This document shows positions 1 to 7,174 of a stretch of 26,502 nt of DNA, piece after piece. The stretch covers positions 1-26,502 of the forward strand of contig JASJBY010000008.1 in assembly GCA_030066245.1 (NCBI GenBank), given 5' to 3'. The stretch is from Gammaproteobacteria bacterium. Lineage in GTDB: Bacteria; Pseudomonadota; Gammaproteobacteria; JAABTG01. A program made the position numbers and the translations under genes. How positions within the stretch are numbered: the first letter of the stretch is position 1; every line of letters begins with the position of its first letter. A model generated the notes under the pieces. It worked only from the letters and a program-made list of their open reading frames with translations. It was not told the origin of the DNA and ran no database searches.

Positions 1-201
1 CGCGGCGTTTGGTAGCCAGTGCGCGATAATGCCAACCGCCAGCAAACCGAGCGCGTGAGTCGTGTGATACTCAACGCCGATTCCATAAACGGCAAGTTGC
101 TCGGCGCTAAGCCGGGCCTCAAGCCCATGTGCGCCAAAGGCGCCGAAAGCGACGGCCAGAAAGCCATTCGCGGCGCCCAGCAGGAGAAACAGCCGGCTCA
201 C
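1..201 (-). CDS. DUF423 (YgdD-type) small membrane protein, N-terminal part only
   Basis: This is a partial gene: it starts at GTG (199-201) on the minus strand and runs off the left edge after 67 codons. The visible protein begins VSRLFLLLGAANGFLAVAFG and continues with an AFGAHGLEARLS segment, then a second hydrophobic stretch (HALGLLAVGIIAHW). This pattern, a first transmembrane helix ending in GAFGAHGL followed by a histidine-containing second helix, is that of the DUF423/YgdD inner-membrane family, whose function is unknown. The start is set by an in-frame TGA two codons upstream. A GAGGA motif lies directly against the GTG, which is unusually tight spacing. It is the next gene after the DUF3365 haem protein on the same strand. 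The family call is from recognition of the N-terminal pattern. Confidence 0.75.
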   Translation of the reverse strand, partial: MSRLFLLLGAANGFLAVAFGAFGAHGLEARLSAEQLAVYGIGVEYHTTHALGLLAVGIIAHWLPNAA

Positions 202-273
202 TCCTCAACGGCCCCGGCAAAACCCATCTCGATGGTGGAACACCGGTCTCGGCTATCCCGGTCCATCGGTGCT

Positions 274-837
274 TCACATGGGCTGCGTCACAGTGAGGGC
301 ACCGCGCAGGTCGCCGGGATTGTAGCCTCGGGCCTTGTCGTCCGGGTAGAGTTTGTAGATCTTCTCGGACAGGTCGGGTCTGATCTTCGAGCCATGGCAG
401 TTGACGCAGACACCGAATAGCGGGATCGCCTTCATGTAGCGGAAGTGCTCCTTTCCCTGTTCTTCGACAACTGCGTAATGCTCCATGGTCTTGAGGCTCT
501 CTCCAGCCGCCTTGCGGCGCTCGAAGTCCTCCAGGACCTTCTGCTCCCAGGCATCGGGGGCGTTCTTCGGGTTGCGGTGCTTGAGGCTGGTCCGGCCCAC
601 GTCCCAGCCGGCCTGCAGCGAGACCTGGCGGGTGATTTGCGGGGCTTTCTCATTGCATACGGATACCGCGTGCAGGGGGCCTCCCGTCTGGACTGCTTTT
701 TCCACTTCGGCCTTGAGTGCTTTGAGCAGCTTGCCAGATGCCTCGCGGCTCGCCGCAGCGCGGCTCTCCAGGTCGTCTGCCAGGGCAGGAACCGCCATCA
801 GGCTGGCCAGCAGGGTCGTCGTTAGGAATCGCTTCAT
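274..837 (-). CDS. Periplasmic DUF3365 (Tll0287-like) c-type haem protein
   Basis: A 187-residue protein with a clear Sec signal peptide (MKRFLTTTLLASLMAVPALA, cut near residue 20). A single CVNCH c-type haem site lies at residues 144-148, followed by a short C-terminal domain ending GDLRGALTV. The helical region before the haem site, with VCNEKAP at its start, and the position of the haem motif match DUF3365, the family of the cyanobacterial Tll0287 protein. Members are thought to act as haem-based sensors or small electron carriers; the exact role here is unknown. I chose the ATG at 837 because GGAG sits just upstream and the signal peptide then starts with MKR; an in-frame ATG eight codons earlier gives a poor leader. 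Maturation would need the periplasmic cytochrome c assembly machinery, not present in this window. Confidence 0.85.
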   Translation of the reverse strand: MKRFLTTTLLASLMAVPALADDLESRAAASREASGKLLKALKAEVEKAVQTGGPLHAVSVCNEKAPQITRQVSLQAGWDVGRTSLKHRNPKNAPDAWEQKVLEDFERRKAAGESLKTMEHYAVVEEQGKEHFRYMKAIPLFGVCVNCHGSKIRPDLSEKIYKLYPDDKARGYNPGDLRGALTVTQPM

Positions 838-983
838 GATCGGCTCCGGTGCGGGCTTCACGGTTGACGCGGTGAATGAGTTGCCCGGGAGTATACCGGA
901 TGGGTCGCGAACAAGGCCAAAGACAGAAGCCCCCGGAGAACCAGCAAAATGTCAGGTAATTGAGTCGAATTATCGGTTGCCAG

Positions 984-1039
984 GGTTTCGGCGGGATTCG
1001 CTCCAGGCTCCGAGTTTCGGCCAGTTTCGTTGCAGACCC
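984..1039 (-). repeat. Short inverted relative of the 142 bp dispersed repeat
   Basis: GGTTTCGGCGGGA at 984-996 is the exact reverse complement of 1227-1239, and CGTTGCAGACCC at 1028-1039 is the exact reverse complement of 1189-1200. The two blocks keep the same order and nearly the same spacing (56 versus 51 bp overall). This is a diverged, shorter copy of the neighbouring repeat in the opposite orientation, giving an inverted pair about 150 bp apart. Confidence 0.55.
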
Positions 1040-1129
1040 TGGGCCTCGCGAGCGGAAATGCCATGGAAGGCGTGCCCAGGGCCACTGACCGAAGCAGGAC
1101 AGCGAAGCGAGCTTGGGCCCTGTGCTGGC

Positions 1130-1272
1130 GCTCGGGGCGGTCGTCTCTCGACCGCCGCTGGCTCTGACGACCCAGCCCGTCCTTTCCGGGGTCTGCAACG
1201 GGTCTCCACCAGTCTCCTTGCGCGATTCCCGCCGAAACCTCGGCCGGGCCATGAACCGCTTGTATTCTGTGA
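1130..1272 (+). repeat. Dispersed intergenic repeat, copy 1 (about 142 bp)
   Basis: This stretch matches 20984-21125 over about 142 bp at roughly 80-85 percent identity by eye, in the same strand orientation. The best-kept parts are GACCGCCGCTGG, TTCCGGGGTCTGCAACGGG, CTCCACCAGTC and TCCCGCCGAAACC followed by CGGCCGGGCCATGA. It ends a few bases after the stop of the DUF1269-like gene. It has no plausible coding capacity and I do not recognise a named family. It could be a REP/BIME-like element or a non-autonomous mobile sequence. Confidence 0.7.
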
Positions 1273-1276
1273 CGGG

Positions 1277-1786
1277 TTACTGGGACTTGCGGGGCGACGC
1301 GGCGACTTTTATTTCCGCCTCCGGGTGATGCGAGCGGATGAGTTCCGCAAACTCGTCAACCCTGGCTCTGGGGACATCCACCAGCAGCAGGATCTTGCCT
1401 TGCGCGATGCCCCGTTCGTAGGCTTCGAGCTCATGACTGGGCATATCCTTGGCAATCAGACCTGAAACCAGGGCACCGAAGCCTGCGCCGGCAAGCGTGC
1501 CGGCGATAATGGCGCTACCCCCCAGCACCAGTCCCGCGGGCGGAAAGGTTACCGCGAGCAGGCCGCCGAGAAAGCCCGCGACGCCGCCGAGTCCTATACC
1601 CGCCTCCAGGCCATGGGCGAATTCGGTCTTCTGCCAGGCGGTTGCCTTCGGTAATCCCTCCAGTTCGATGCCCATGCCGGCGACCGCATGCAGGTGTCGC
1701 TGGGTCACGCCGGCCTCTTGCAGCTCGTCGACGATAACACGGCATGTCTCCGTGTCGGGGAGCATGAAATACAATCGCTTCGTCAT
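1277..1786 (-). CDS. DUF1269-like glycine-rich membrane protein
   Basis: A 169-residue protein. Residues 1-55 form a small alpha/beta domain (KRLYFMLPDTETCRVIVDEL) like those of DUF1269-type proteins. Residues about 59-112 are a glycine- and alanine-rich hydrophobic block (GIGLGGVAGFLGGLLAV, then LVLGGSAIIAGTLAGAGFGALVSGLIA), giving two membrane helices with glycine-zipper spacing. The tail returns to a soluble segment (KILLLVDVPRARVDEFAELIRSHHPEAEIKV) resembling the second half of a ferredoxin-like fold. The family's function is unknown; members are stress-associated inner-membrane proteins. No good ribosome binding site is visible before the ATG at 1786. It lies 36 bp downstream of the redoxin gene on the same strand and is probably cotranscribed with it. 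Confidence 0.7.
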   Translation of the reverse strand: MTKRLYFMLPDTETCRVIVDELQEAGVTQRHLHAVAGMGIELEGLPKATAWQKTEFAHGLEAGIGLGGVAGFLGGLLAVTFPPAGLVLGGSAIIAGTLAGAGFGALVSGLIAKDMPSHELEAYERGIAQGKILLLVDVPRARVDEFAELIRSHHPEAEIKVAASPRKSQ

Positions 1787-1822
1787 GGCACCATGTCCGG
1801 AGTGTCTTGCTCGGGCGGGCGC

Positions 1823-2404
1823 CTACCCGTAGTAGTCGGGCTCATTACCGGACTTCCATTTGATGTTGCAACCAACACTCGGTGTCTGCTCTGCAGACAG
1901 TTCCCGTCCTTCGAGCACGGCATCGACGGCAGCGCGAAGGTCGGCGCCGGTGACTGGCAAATTGTTGCCCGGTCGGCTGTCGTCGAACTGACCGCGATAC
2001 ACCAACTTGCGCTGTCCGTCGAATACATAGAAGTCGGGTGTACACGCGGCTTGGTAAGCCTTGGCCACGTCCTGGGTTTCGTCGTAAAGGTAGGGAAAGC
2101 TGTAGCCGGCGTCCCTGGCCTCCAGTGCCATTTTCTGCGGCCCATCCTGGGGATGCGTCGATACGTCATTAGCGCTGATGCCGACCATGGCGCCACCCTT
2201 CGCCTGCACGTCCCGCCCGAAGTCCGCCAGGCTCTTCCTCAGGTGCTTTACGTAGGGGCAGTGGTTGCACATGAACGCGACCACGAGGACGGGCTTGTCG
2301 CCGAAATCCGCCAGGCTCACAGTGCTCCCGCTTACGGCGTCGGCCAGGTGAAAATCGGGGGCGCTCGTACCGAGCTTCAGCATGGTCGATGGTGTTACAG
2401 CCAT
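1823..2404 (-). CDS. Thioredoxin-fold redoxin (AhpC/TSA-like) with CNHC motif
   Basis: A 193-residue cytoplasmic protein of the thioredoxin/AhpC-TSA superfamily. The N-terminus has the redoxin-type beta strand (GTSAPDFHLADAVSG). The active site sits after a strand (VLVVAFMCNHCPYVKHL), giving a CxxC pair at C46 and C49 in the unusual form Cys-Asn-His-Cys. TPDFYVFD further on contains the expected proline region. Homologues are annotated as thioredoxin family proteins and are presumed disulfide reductases or peroxidases; the substrate is unknown. There is no signal peptide. GGAGGAA stands upstream of the ATG at 2404, supporting that start. It heads a likely two-gene unit with the DUF1269-like gene downstream. 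Confidence 0.85.
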   Translation of the reverse strand: MAVTPSTMLKLGTSAPDFHLADAVSGSTVSLADFGDKPVLVVAFMCNHCPYVKHLRKSLADFGRDVQAKGGAMVGISANDVSTHPQDGPQKMALEARDAGYSFPYLYDETQDVAKAYQAACTPDFYVFDGQRKLVYRGQFDDSRPGNNLPVTGADLRAAVDAVLEGRELSAEQTPSVGCNIKWKSGNEPDYYG

Positions 2405-2501
2405 TAACGGGTTCCTCCGTCCGTCGGTCGATGGTGAGCCGTAGTGCGCCAGGCCATTCTACTGCGAGGGCTTCGCACATCAAAAGGCCTTCGTTAAGGC
2501 C

Positions 2502-3056
2502 TCATTGTGGCCGGAGCCTGCCTAGCTCATCGAGGATGGAGACGACCAGGCTCCGCCCCTGGGGGCCCATATCCTTACAGAGGATGTCCGGGTCTCTTTC
2601 ACCGTTCACCAGCGGGCGGATGATTGCGGCGAGCCGGGTCATGTCGCCACCGACTCGGCTCATTTGCTCGGCGATGCCGGCGATCAGCTGAAGGGCCCCG
2701 CTGTCGCCACGGCCGGCCGCATGGACCATGGCCGCCAGGCCGGGAGCGGCCGCCGTGGGATCGCCCGCCATGCCTGGCTCTGGGAGGGTGGAAGCGTCTT
2801 CGAGCCCCCGCAGGATGGCCGATACGACGACCCGGTCCTCCTCATCCAAACCTTCCAGCAAACCGGGATCTCGCCTCCCGGCCAGGATTTGGCGGGTGGC
2901 GCTCACGAGCGCCTGCCATCCGTTCGCCTCGGACGCTCGTAGAATTTCCTCCAGCCCCGGCGTCTGGTTCGGGTCATGACAGGCGCTCACGACCCGGTGG
3001 ATGAGGGCGCTGTGCACACGGATTATCTGTTGTTCTCTTGGGGGCAGGTTGGCCAT
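2502..3056 (-). CDS. Conserved protein of unknown function
   Basis: I do not recognise a characterised family. From the ATG at 3056 the product is 184 residues, starting MANLPPREQQIIRVHSALIH, soluble and mostly helical. It has a repeated feel: EILRASEANGWQALVSATRQIL, then GLDEEDRVVVSAILRGLEDA, then a Pro/Ala linker (PTAAAPGLAAMVHAAGRGD), then GGDMTRLAAIIRPLVNGERD and a final helix SLVVSILDELGRL. It shows steady codon use and an ordered amphipathic pattern, so it is a real gene. An in-frame ATG at 3089 adds 11 residues but has no ribosome binding site; a GGGA motif precedes 3056. It is divergent to the small gene at 3235. My impression is that similar proteins occur in other gammaproteobacteria. 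Confidence 0.7.
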   Translation of the reverse strand: MANLPPREQQIIRVHSALIHRVVSACHDPNQTPGLEEILRASEANGWQALVSATRQILAGRRDPGLLEGLDEEDRVVVSAILRGLEDASTLPEPGMAGDPTAAAPGLAAMVHAAGRGDSGALQLIAGIAEQMSRVGGDMTRLAAIIRPLVNGERDPDILCKDMGPQGRSLVVSILDELGRLRPQ

Positions 3057-3099
3057 GGACTTAGTCAATTCCCGACTTTCATACGGCACCGTTGTATTT

Positions 3100-3130
3100 T
3101 TGCAACCAATGTGGCGATTTGTGGTATAAA
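3100..3130 (+). promoter_or_regulatory. Possible sigma70 promoter for the 83-residue gene
   Basis: An extended -10 element TGGTATAAA (TATAAA at 3125-3130) lies in a locally AT-rich spacer between divergent genes. A possible -35 TTGCAA stands at 3100-3105, with a long 19 bp spacer. The extended TGn could compensate for the spacing. It is about 105 bp upstream of the start at 3235. Prediction only. Confidence 0.3.
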
Positions 3131-3234
3131 CTGTGTAGACTATCTCCCATTGGAGTCTGTTGCTAAAGGCATTTGACCGCCAGCCGAAACAACTGACATT
3201 AATACCACACTCGATTCATCTAGGCGAATACATC

Positions 3235-3486
3235 ATGTCCCTCTACCTCAAAGAACTGAATGAGCTCGACGGGTTCCTGACGCTTCGGCAGTCCATCGAT
3301 CAGGAGGAGTGGCAAGCCGGTATCGCAGCCCTGTCGAAGCTTCCCGATGGTAACCGGTTCGGTGAGTTGCTGAAGCTGGTGGAGCAGATGGGTGCAACCC
3401 ATCTGGAGGCAATCCGCGAGTTCGAGAAAGTAGAAAGGGACAAGGGTTGTATCCCCACCTACCTGCGCCAGTTCTGCCCGGTGTAG
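3235..3486 (+). CDS. Small conserved acidic/helical protein of unknown function
   Basis: From the ATG at 3235 the product is 83 residues: it starts MSLYLKELNELDGFLTLRQS, is helical, and ends CIPTYLRQFCPV. There is no signal peptide or membrane segment. Two cysteines lie near the C-terminus (GCIPTY and FCPV). An in-frame start at 3160 would add 25 residues of poor composition; the start at 3235 follows a weak AGGCGA and fits the onset of protein-like sequence. The family is not recognised. It is divergent to the unknown gene on the minus strand, with an AT-rich shared spacer. Conservation elsewhere is the test of whether it is real; the regular heptad-like hydrophobics suggest it is. Confidence 0.6.
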   Translation: MSLYLKELNELDGFLTLRQSIDQEEWQAGIAALSKLPDGNRFGELLKLVEQMGATHLEAIREFEKVERDKGCIPTYLRQFCPV

Positions 3487-4131
3487 TTCTCCGCCAGCGT
3501 CGAAACCACGGTGACGGACTCTTGCATGGCTGCTCGGAATCGGGTTACGTGCAGGTCTGATCAGGACGTCGGCTCGGCGGTATAGACGGCGACCGGTGCA
3601 TCGACCGGTTTCCCTCGGCGGGCCGGGCGGGCCCGCCGTGAAGCAGTGGAGCGAACGCTCCGGCCGAATGCTCACTCTCGTCCACCGTTGTGGGCCTTCG
3701 AGTATCGTCCAACAGGTGTTTCGGCGGCTACTTCTCTGTTGCACCGAGGACCGAGCTGCGATGATGTTTGGCTCCGGTAAACTCGCTCGGCGCTCCGCCC
3801 GGCGTATTTGCCCTTTGGCGCGGCCGGAGGGGCGCCTGTCACCCTGCGGCTATGGTTTGCCCGGGGTTCTCAACGCCCGCCGTCAGAAGATACGTGTGGT
3901 CGCGCCCGGCCGCTCACGTTGCACTGCGCCTGCAGGAACGTACAGGCGCGAACGGAGGCGGGTGGCCGGGGCTCGGACGGGGAACTGAAGACCGGGTCGC
4001 GAGTTCCTATTCCGGTAGTAACTTTGCGCGAATTCTGCGCTAGACTGGCTCAGCAGCCGCGTAGATCCTCAACGGCCCGTCAGCGGTACGGCGGGTCTAC
4101 TAGACGACCTCATCACTCCCGGGACATCGAC
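3487..4131. other. 645 bp gene-free stretch upstream of gpmI
   Basis: I see no gene here. Open frames in both directions have Arg/Pro/Gly-rich, shadow-like composition and no ribosome binding sites. The stretch holds a hairpin at 3924-3947 (GCGCCTG, 10 nt loop, CAGGCGC) and GC-rich self-complementary sequence near 3618-3640. A weak -10-like TAGACT at 4041-4046 could serve gpmI, but its -35 (GTAACT) is poor. Confidence 0.5.
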
Positions 4132-5679
4132 ATGAAAGACGACCACGGAGCGCCGCGACGCCCGGTTCTACTGATCATTCTGGACGGTTTCGGCGCCAAC
4201 CCGAGCAAACAGCAGAACGGCATCGTTGAGGCCAAGACGCCGCGCCTGGACAAGTACTTCGCCAACTACCCCCACACGGTCCTGCAAGCATCCGGTCTTG
4301 CCGTCGGCGTCCCGGATGGCCAGATGGGAAACTCGGAGGTGGGTCACATGACCCTGGGCTGTGGCTCAGTGGTCCGGCAGGATCTGGTGAAGATTAACGA
4401 TGCCATCGCAGATGGGAGTTTTTTCGAAAACAAGGTGCTGCTGGCGGCGATGAAGCGAGCGGCCGACGCTGACAGGCCGATACACCTGATGGGACTGGTG
4501 TCGGATGGCGGTGTGCACTCCCACGTGGACCATCTGCTCGCCCTGGTGAGACTCGCCAAACGGTGTCGGGCCCGCCCCCTGGTGCACGTCATCACGGACG
4601 GCCGGGATACGCCCCCTCGGTTTGCACTCGAATATCTGGGAGCGGTGGAGAACGCCCTGGCGGCGGCAAAAGGCGCGATCGGCACGGTGACCGGCCGTTA
4701 CTACGCGATGGATCGGGATTCACGCTGGGACAGGACAGAGAAGGCGTGGCGGGCTCTGGTGCGCGCCGAGGGCTACACGGCGGATTCCGCCAGAGAGGCC
4801 ATCCTGCAGGCCTATGAGCGAGACGAAGGCGACGAGTTCATTCAGCCCACGGTGCTGCCGGGGCATACGAGCATCCAGACCGGCGACGCCGTTCTCCACT
4901 TCAACTTCCGCAAGGACCGGCCACGGCAGATGGTCTCCGCGTTGTTCAAGAACAGCCACTTCGACGGTTTCGACCGCGGCGCTTTCGAGCCGGTACCCGT
5001 CACGTGCATGACCGTGTACGACGAGTGGTACCACTTGCCCTACGCCTTCGAACACGACAAGCCTGAGATCACGCTGGCGCAGGTGCTCAGTGATGCCAGT
5101 CTGAAACAGTTTCACTGCGCGGAAACCGAGAAATACGCGCACGTGACCTTTTTCTTCAACGGTGGCCGGGGTGACGAGTTTCCGGGCGAGGACCGGGTGA
5201 TCATACCTTCGCCGAAGGTGGCGACCTATGATCTCCAGCCGGAGATGAGTGCGCCCGAGGTGGCTCAGGCCACCATCGACGCCTTGCGCAGCGGCAAATA
5301 CGCATTTGTCATCGTCAACTTCGCCAACGGGGACATGGTGGGGCACACCGCGGTACGGGAAGCCATCATCAAAGCCGTCGAGACCCTCGACCGTGAGGTG
5401 GGACGCCTGCTGGACGCGGCTGTGGCAGAGGATTATTCGGTCCTGTTGACCGCTGACCATGGTAATTGCGACGAGATGGTGGATCCGGCGACCGGCACGC
5501 CGCAGACCCAGCACTCGGTGTACCCGGTCCCCTGTCTGGTGGTGGACGAGGTGCCCTGGCGCCTCGGCGTAGGCGCCGGGCTCGCTAACATCGCGCCTAC
5601 CGTGCTGCACCTGATGGGGCTTCCGAAGCCCCCCGGAATGACGGCGGACTCGATTCTTCTGGCGCCCGTACGCTCCTGA
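4132..5679 (+). CDS. gpmI: 2,3-bisphosphoglycerate-independent phosphoglycerate mutase
   Basis: Catalyses 3-phosphoglycerate to 2-phosphoglycerate in glycolysis and gluconeogenesis, using two metal ions (typically Mn2+) and a phosphoserine intermediate. The 515-residue length is normal for the family. It opens with the alkaline-phosphatase-fold strand VLLIILDGFG (metal ligand D18). The catalytic serine is S68 in QMGNSEVGH. VSDGGVHSH and VITDGRDTPP mark the transferase domain, and LLTADHGNCDEM near the C-terminus supplies the other metal ligands. I chose the ATG at 4132 (MKDDHGAPRRPVLLIILDG) because homologues start about ten residues before the first strand; the open frame extends about 108 codons further upstream in non-homologous sequence. 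It is followed by a hairpin and then a separate flavoprotein gene. Confidence 0.97.
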   Translation: MKDDHGAPRRPVLLIILDGFGANPSKQQNGIVEAKTPRLDKYFANYPHTVLQASGLAVGVPDGQMGNSEVGHMTLGCGSVVRQDLVKINDAIADGSFFENKVLLAAMKRAADADRPIHLMGLVSDGGVHSHVDHLLALVRLAKRCRARPLVHVITDGRDTPPRFALEYLGAVENALAAAKGAIGTVTGRYYAMDRDSRWDRTEKAWRALVRAEGYTADSAREAILQAYERDEGDEFIQPTVLPGHTSIQTGDAVLHFNFRKDRPRQMVSALFKNSHFDGFDRGAFEPVPVTCMTVYDEWYHLPYAFEHDKPEITLAQVLSDASLKQFHCAETEKYAHVTFFFNGGRGDEFPGEDRVIIPSPKVATYDLQPEMSAPEVAQATIDALRSGKYAFVIVNFANGDMVGHTAVREAIIKAVETLDREVGRLLDAAVAEDYSVLLTADHGNCDEMVDPATGTPQTQHSVYPVPCLVVDEVPWRLGVGAGLANIAPTVLHLMGLPKPPGMTADSILLAPVRS

Positions 5680-5687
5680 TCCCACCT

Positions 5688-5711
5688 TGCGAGCGTGTCG
5701 CGACGCTCGCA
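5688..5711 (+). terminator. Hairpin just after gpmI, without a T-tract
   Basis: TGCGAGCGT at 5688-5696 pairs perfectly with ACGCTCGCA at 5703-5711 around GTCGCG, starting nine bases after the gpmI stop. The position suits transcript termination or 3'-end stability. There is no run of T after it, so an intrinsic terminator is uncertain. Confidence 0.4.
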
Positions 5712-5851
5712 GGCGGCCCCGCGCGTGACCGCAACGGCGCGGGCAAACCCAGACCGGCGTCCGCGTCCCCCTGGGCATGCCGTGATCCTTCTGCGCCCGC
5801 CCTTGACGTATCATAGGACGGGTCTACCGCGCACGAGACAGGGGGTTGAGC

Positions 5852-6871
5852 ATGAGCAAGGTAGATCTGAGGACCAACTACCTGGGTCTGGAGCTTGACA
5901 GCCCGCTGGTGCCGTCGGCCTCCCCTTTGTCACGCAGTCTTGACGTCTGTCGCCGGCTCGAGGACGCCGGGGCGGCGGCCATCGTCATGTACTCCCTTTT
6001 TGAAGAGGAGCTTTACCCGGAAGAGGAACTGATGACGCGTTTCCTGATCCACCAGGAAACCGGTCATGCGGAGGCGGGCAGCTTCCTACCCCTGCACGAC
6101 GGCTACCAGCGCGGGCAGGACCAGTACCTGGAGCAGCTTGCCGCGTTGAAGGGGAGTCTTGAAATCCCGATCATCGCGAGCCTTAACGGCGTTTCTATGC
6201 AAGGCTGGCTGGATCACAGCACCGCCCTCGAGCAGGCGGGTGCCGACGCACTGGAATTGAATGCCTACTACCTCGCCGCGGGTCCCGGGCAATCGGCTGC
6301 GGATGTCGAAGGGCGATACCTGGAACTGGTGAGAGAGCTGCACCGGTGCGTGGGGATCCCGATCACCGTGAAGCTTTCCCCCCAGTTCAGCGCCATACCT
6401 CACCTGATCGGTGGACTGGCTCGAGAGGGCGCGGATGGTGTGGTGTTGTTCAACCGCTTCTACCAGCCCGACATCGACTTGGATTCCCTGCAGGTCTCGC
6501 CGCGGCTGCACCTGTCTGACTCCCACGAGGTGCTGCTCGCCATGCGTTGGATCGCCATATTGCACGAGCGGGTCAGCGTCTCCATGGCCGCGACCGGGGG
6601 CATTCACACGGTCGAGGACGTGGTGAAGATGCTGCTTGCGGGTGCCGATGTCACGCATCTTTGCAGCGTCCTGCTCAAGCGTGGCCCGGACTACCTTGCG
6701 GAGCTGAGAGCAGGGCTGGAACGCTGGCTGGAGGAGAAGCGCTACGCCTCCGTCGGCGAGATCAAAGGTCTGGTTAGCCAGAGCCGGGTGGGTGACCCAT
6801 CGGTGTTCGAGCGTGCCAACTACGTTTGGGTGCTGGACAATTACACCCCGGCTTCCGGTGAGCATCGCTAG
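5852..6871 (+). CDS. Dihydroorotate dehydrogenase-like FMN oxidoreductase
   Basis: A 339-residue (beta/alpha)8-barrel flavoprotein of the dihydroorotate dehydrogenase-like group. The start (MSKVDLRTNYLGLELDSPLVPSASPLS) is the typical opening of these proteins. PIIASLNG, DALELNAYYLA, IPITVKLSPQFSAI, GADGVVLFNRFYQPDIDL and VSMAATGGIHTVEDVVKMLLAGAD are the barrel strands that bind FMN and phosphate. In many bacteria this paralogue coexists with the true pyrimidine enzyme and its substrate is unproven, so I give no pyrD symbol. The ATG at 5852 follows GGGGG at good distance; a TTG two codons upstream (5846) is less likely. A TTGACG box at 5803-5808 could be part of its promoter. No pyrimidine gene is nearby. 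Confidence 0.88.
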   Translation: MSKVDLRTNYLGLELDSPLVPSASPLSRSLDVCRRLEDAGAAAIVMYSLFEEELYPEEELMTRFLIHQETGHAEAGSFLPLHDGYQRGQDQYLEQLAALKGSLEIPIIASLNGVSMQGWLDHSTALEQAGADALELNAYYLAAGPGQSAADVEGRYLELVRELHRCVGIPITVKLSPQFSAIPHLIGGLAREGADGVVLFNRFYQPDIDLDSLQVSPRLHLSDSHEVLLAMRWIAILHERVSVSMAATGGIHTVEDVVKMLLAGADVTHLCSVLLKRGPDYLAELRAGLERWLEEKRYASVGEIKGLVSQSRVGDPSVFERANYVWVLDNYTPASGEHR

Positions 6872-7174
6872 CACTCATATACGCGCGCTAGGGCCTGCAC
6901 CATGCGCCTAATCCCGCAGCCTGAGTGAGTCGCCAGGTCGCGGATATTTTGGCGCCCGGCCCTTTTGCCGGTGCCCCGCGCTTCGGCATGCGTCTGCCTG
7001 CGGGCGCGGAAGAACTCCTGGCGGAGTGCGAGGGACGCTCCTGGTGGGTCTTTCCCCAGTTGGCACGTCGGGCCCGGGGGCATTCAAGCCGACTCTATCC
7101 CGTGCCGACTTAGTGTCAGGGCAGCAGACCGTGTCGGACCGACCACCGCTCGGCCGATGCGGCTGCTCGCAACT
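6872..7174. other. Gene-free stretch before the 356 bp element
   Basis: Short open frames on both strands have no ribosome binding site and no recognisable protein pattern. A GTG-started frame at 6925-7113 is the best of them and is not convincing. I see no clear promoter or terminator. Confidence 0.45.

Larger units (their letters stand above)
838..1276. other. Gene-free stretch carrying a dispersed repeat and an inverted partner
   Basis: No convincing gene lies between the haem-protein start and the stop of the DUF1269-like gene. Its right half is filled by a repeat of about 142 bp that recurs near position 21 kb, and its middle by a shorter inverted relative of the same repeat. Open frames here are GC-driven and read through the repeat, so I treat them as spurious. 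The promoter for the haem protein should lie just right of 837, but I saw no strong consensus. Confidence 0.6.

Noticed and set aside
200..265. A 21-codon minus-strand frame (ATG at 265, stop TGA overlapping the GTG of the DUF423 gene) that could be a leader peptide.
   Set aside because: It has no ribosome binding site, unremarkable composition and no conservation evidence; the overlap with the GTG is suggestive but not enough.
650..1252. A 200-codon minus-strand frame through the repeat at 1.1 kb (reading MARPRFRRESRKETGG...).
   Set aside because: It is a translation of the dispersed repeat, and the same kind of frame appears in copy 2 near 21 kb. Arg/Pro/Gly-rich composition and overlap with the haem-protein gene mark it as spurious.
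3808..4131. An N-terminal extension of about 108 codons in frame with gpmI.
   Set aside because: It has shadow-like composition and no match to the family; GpmI proteins begin close to the VLLIILDGFG strand.
4720..5814. A 364-codon minus-strand frame opposite gpmI.
   Set aside because: Antisense shadow of gpmI; composition is that of a complementary-strand reading.
6925..7113. A GTG-started plus-strand frame of 62 codons after the dihydroorotate-dehydrogenase-like gene.
   Set aside because: No ribosome binding site and no recognisable pattern; it may be chance in GC-rich DNA.
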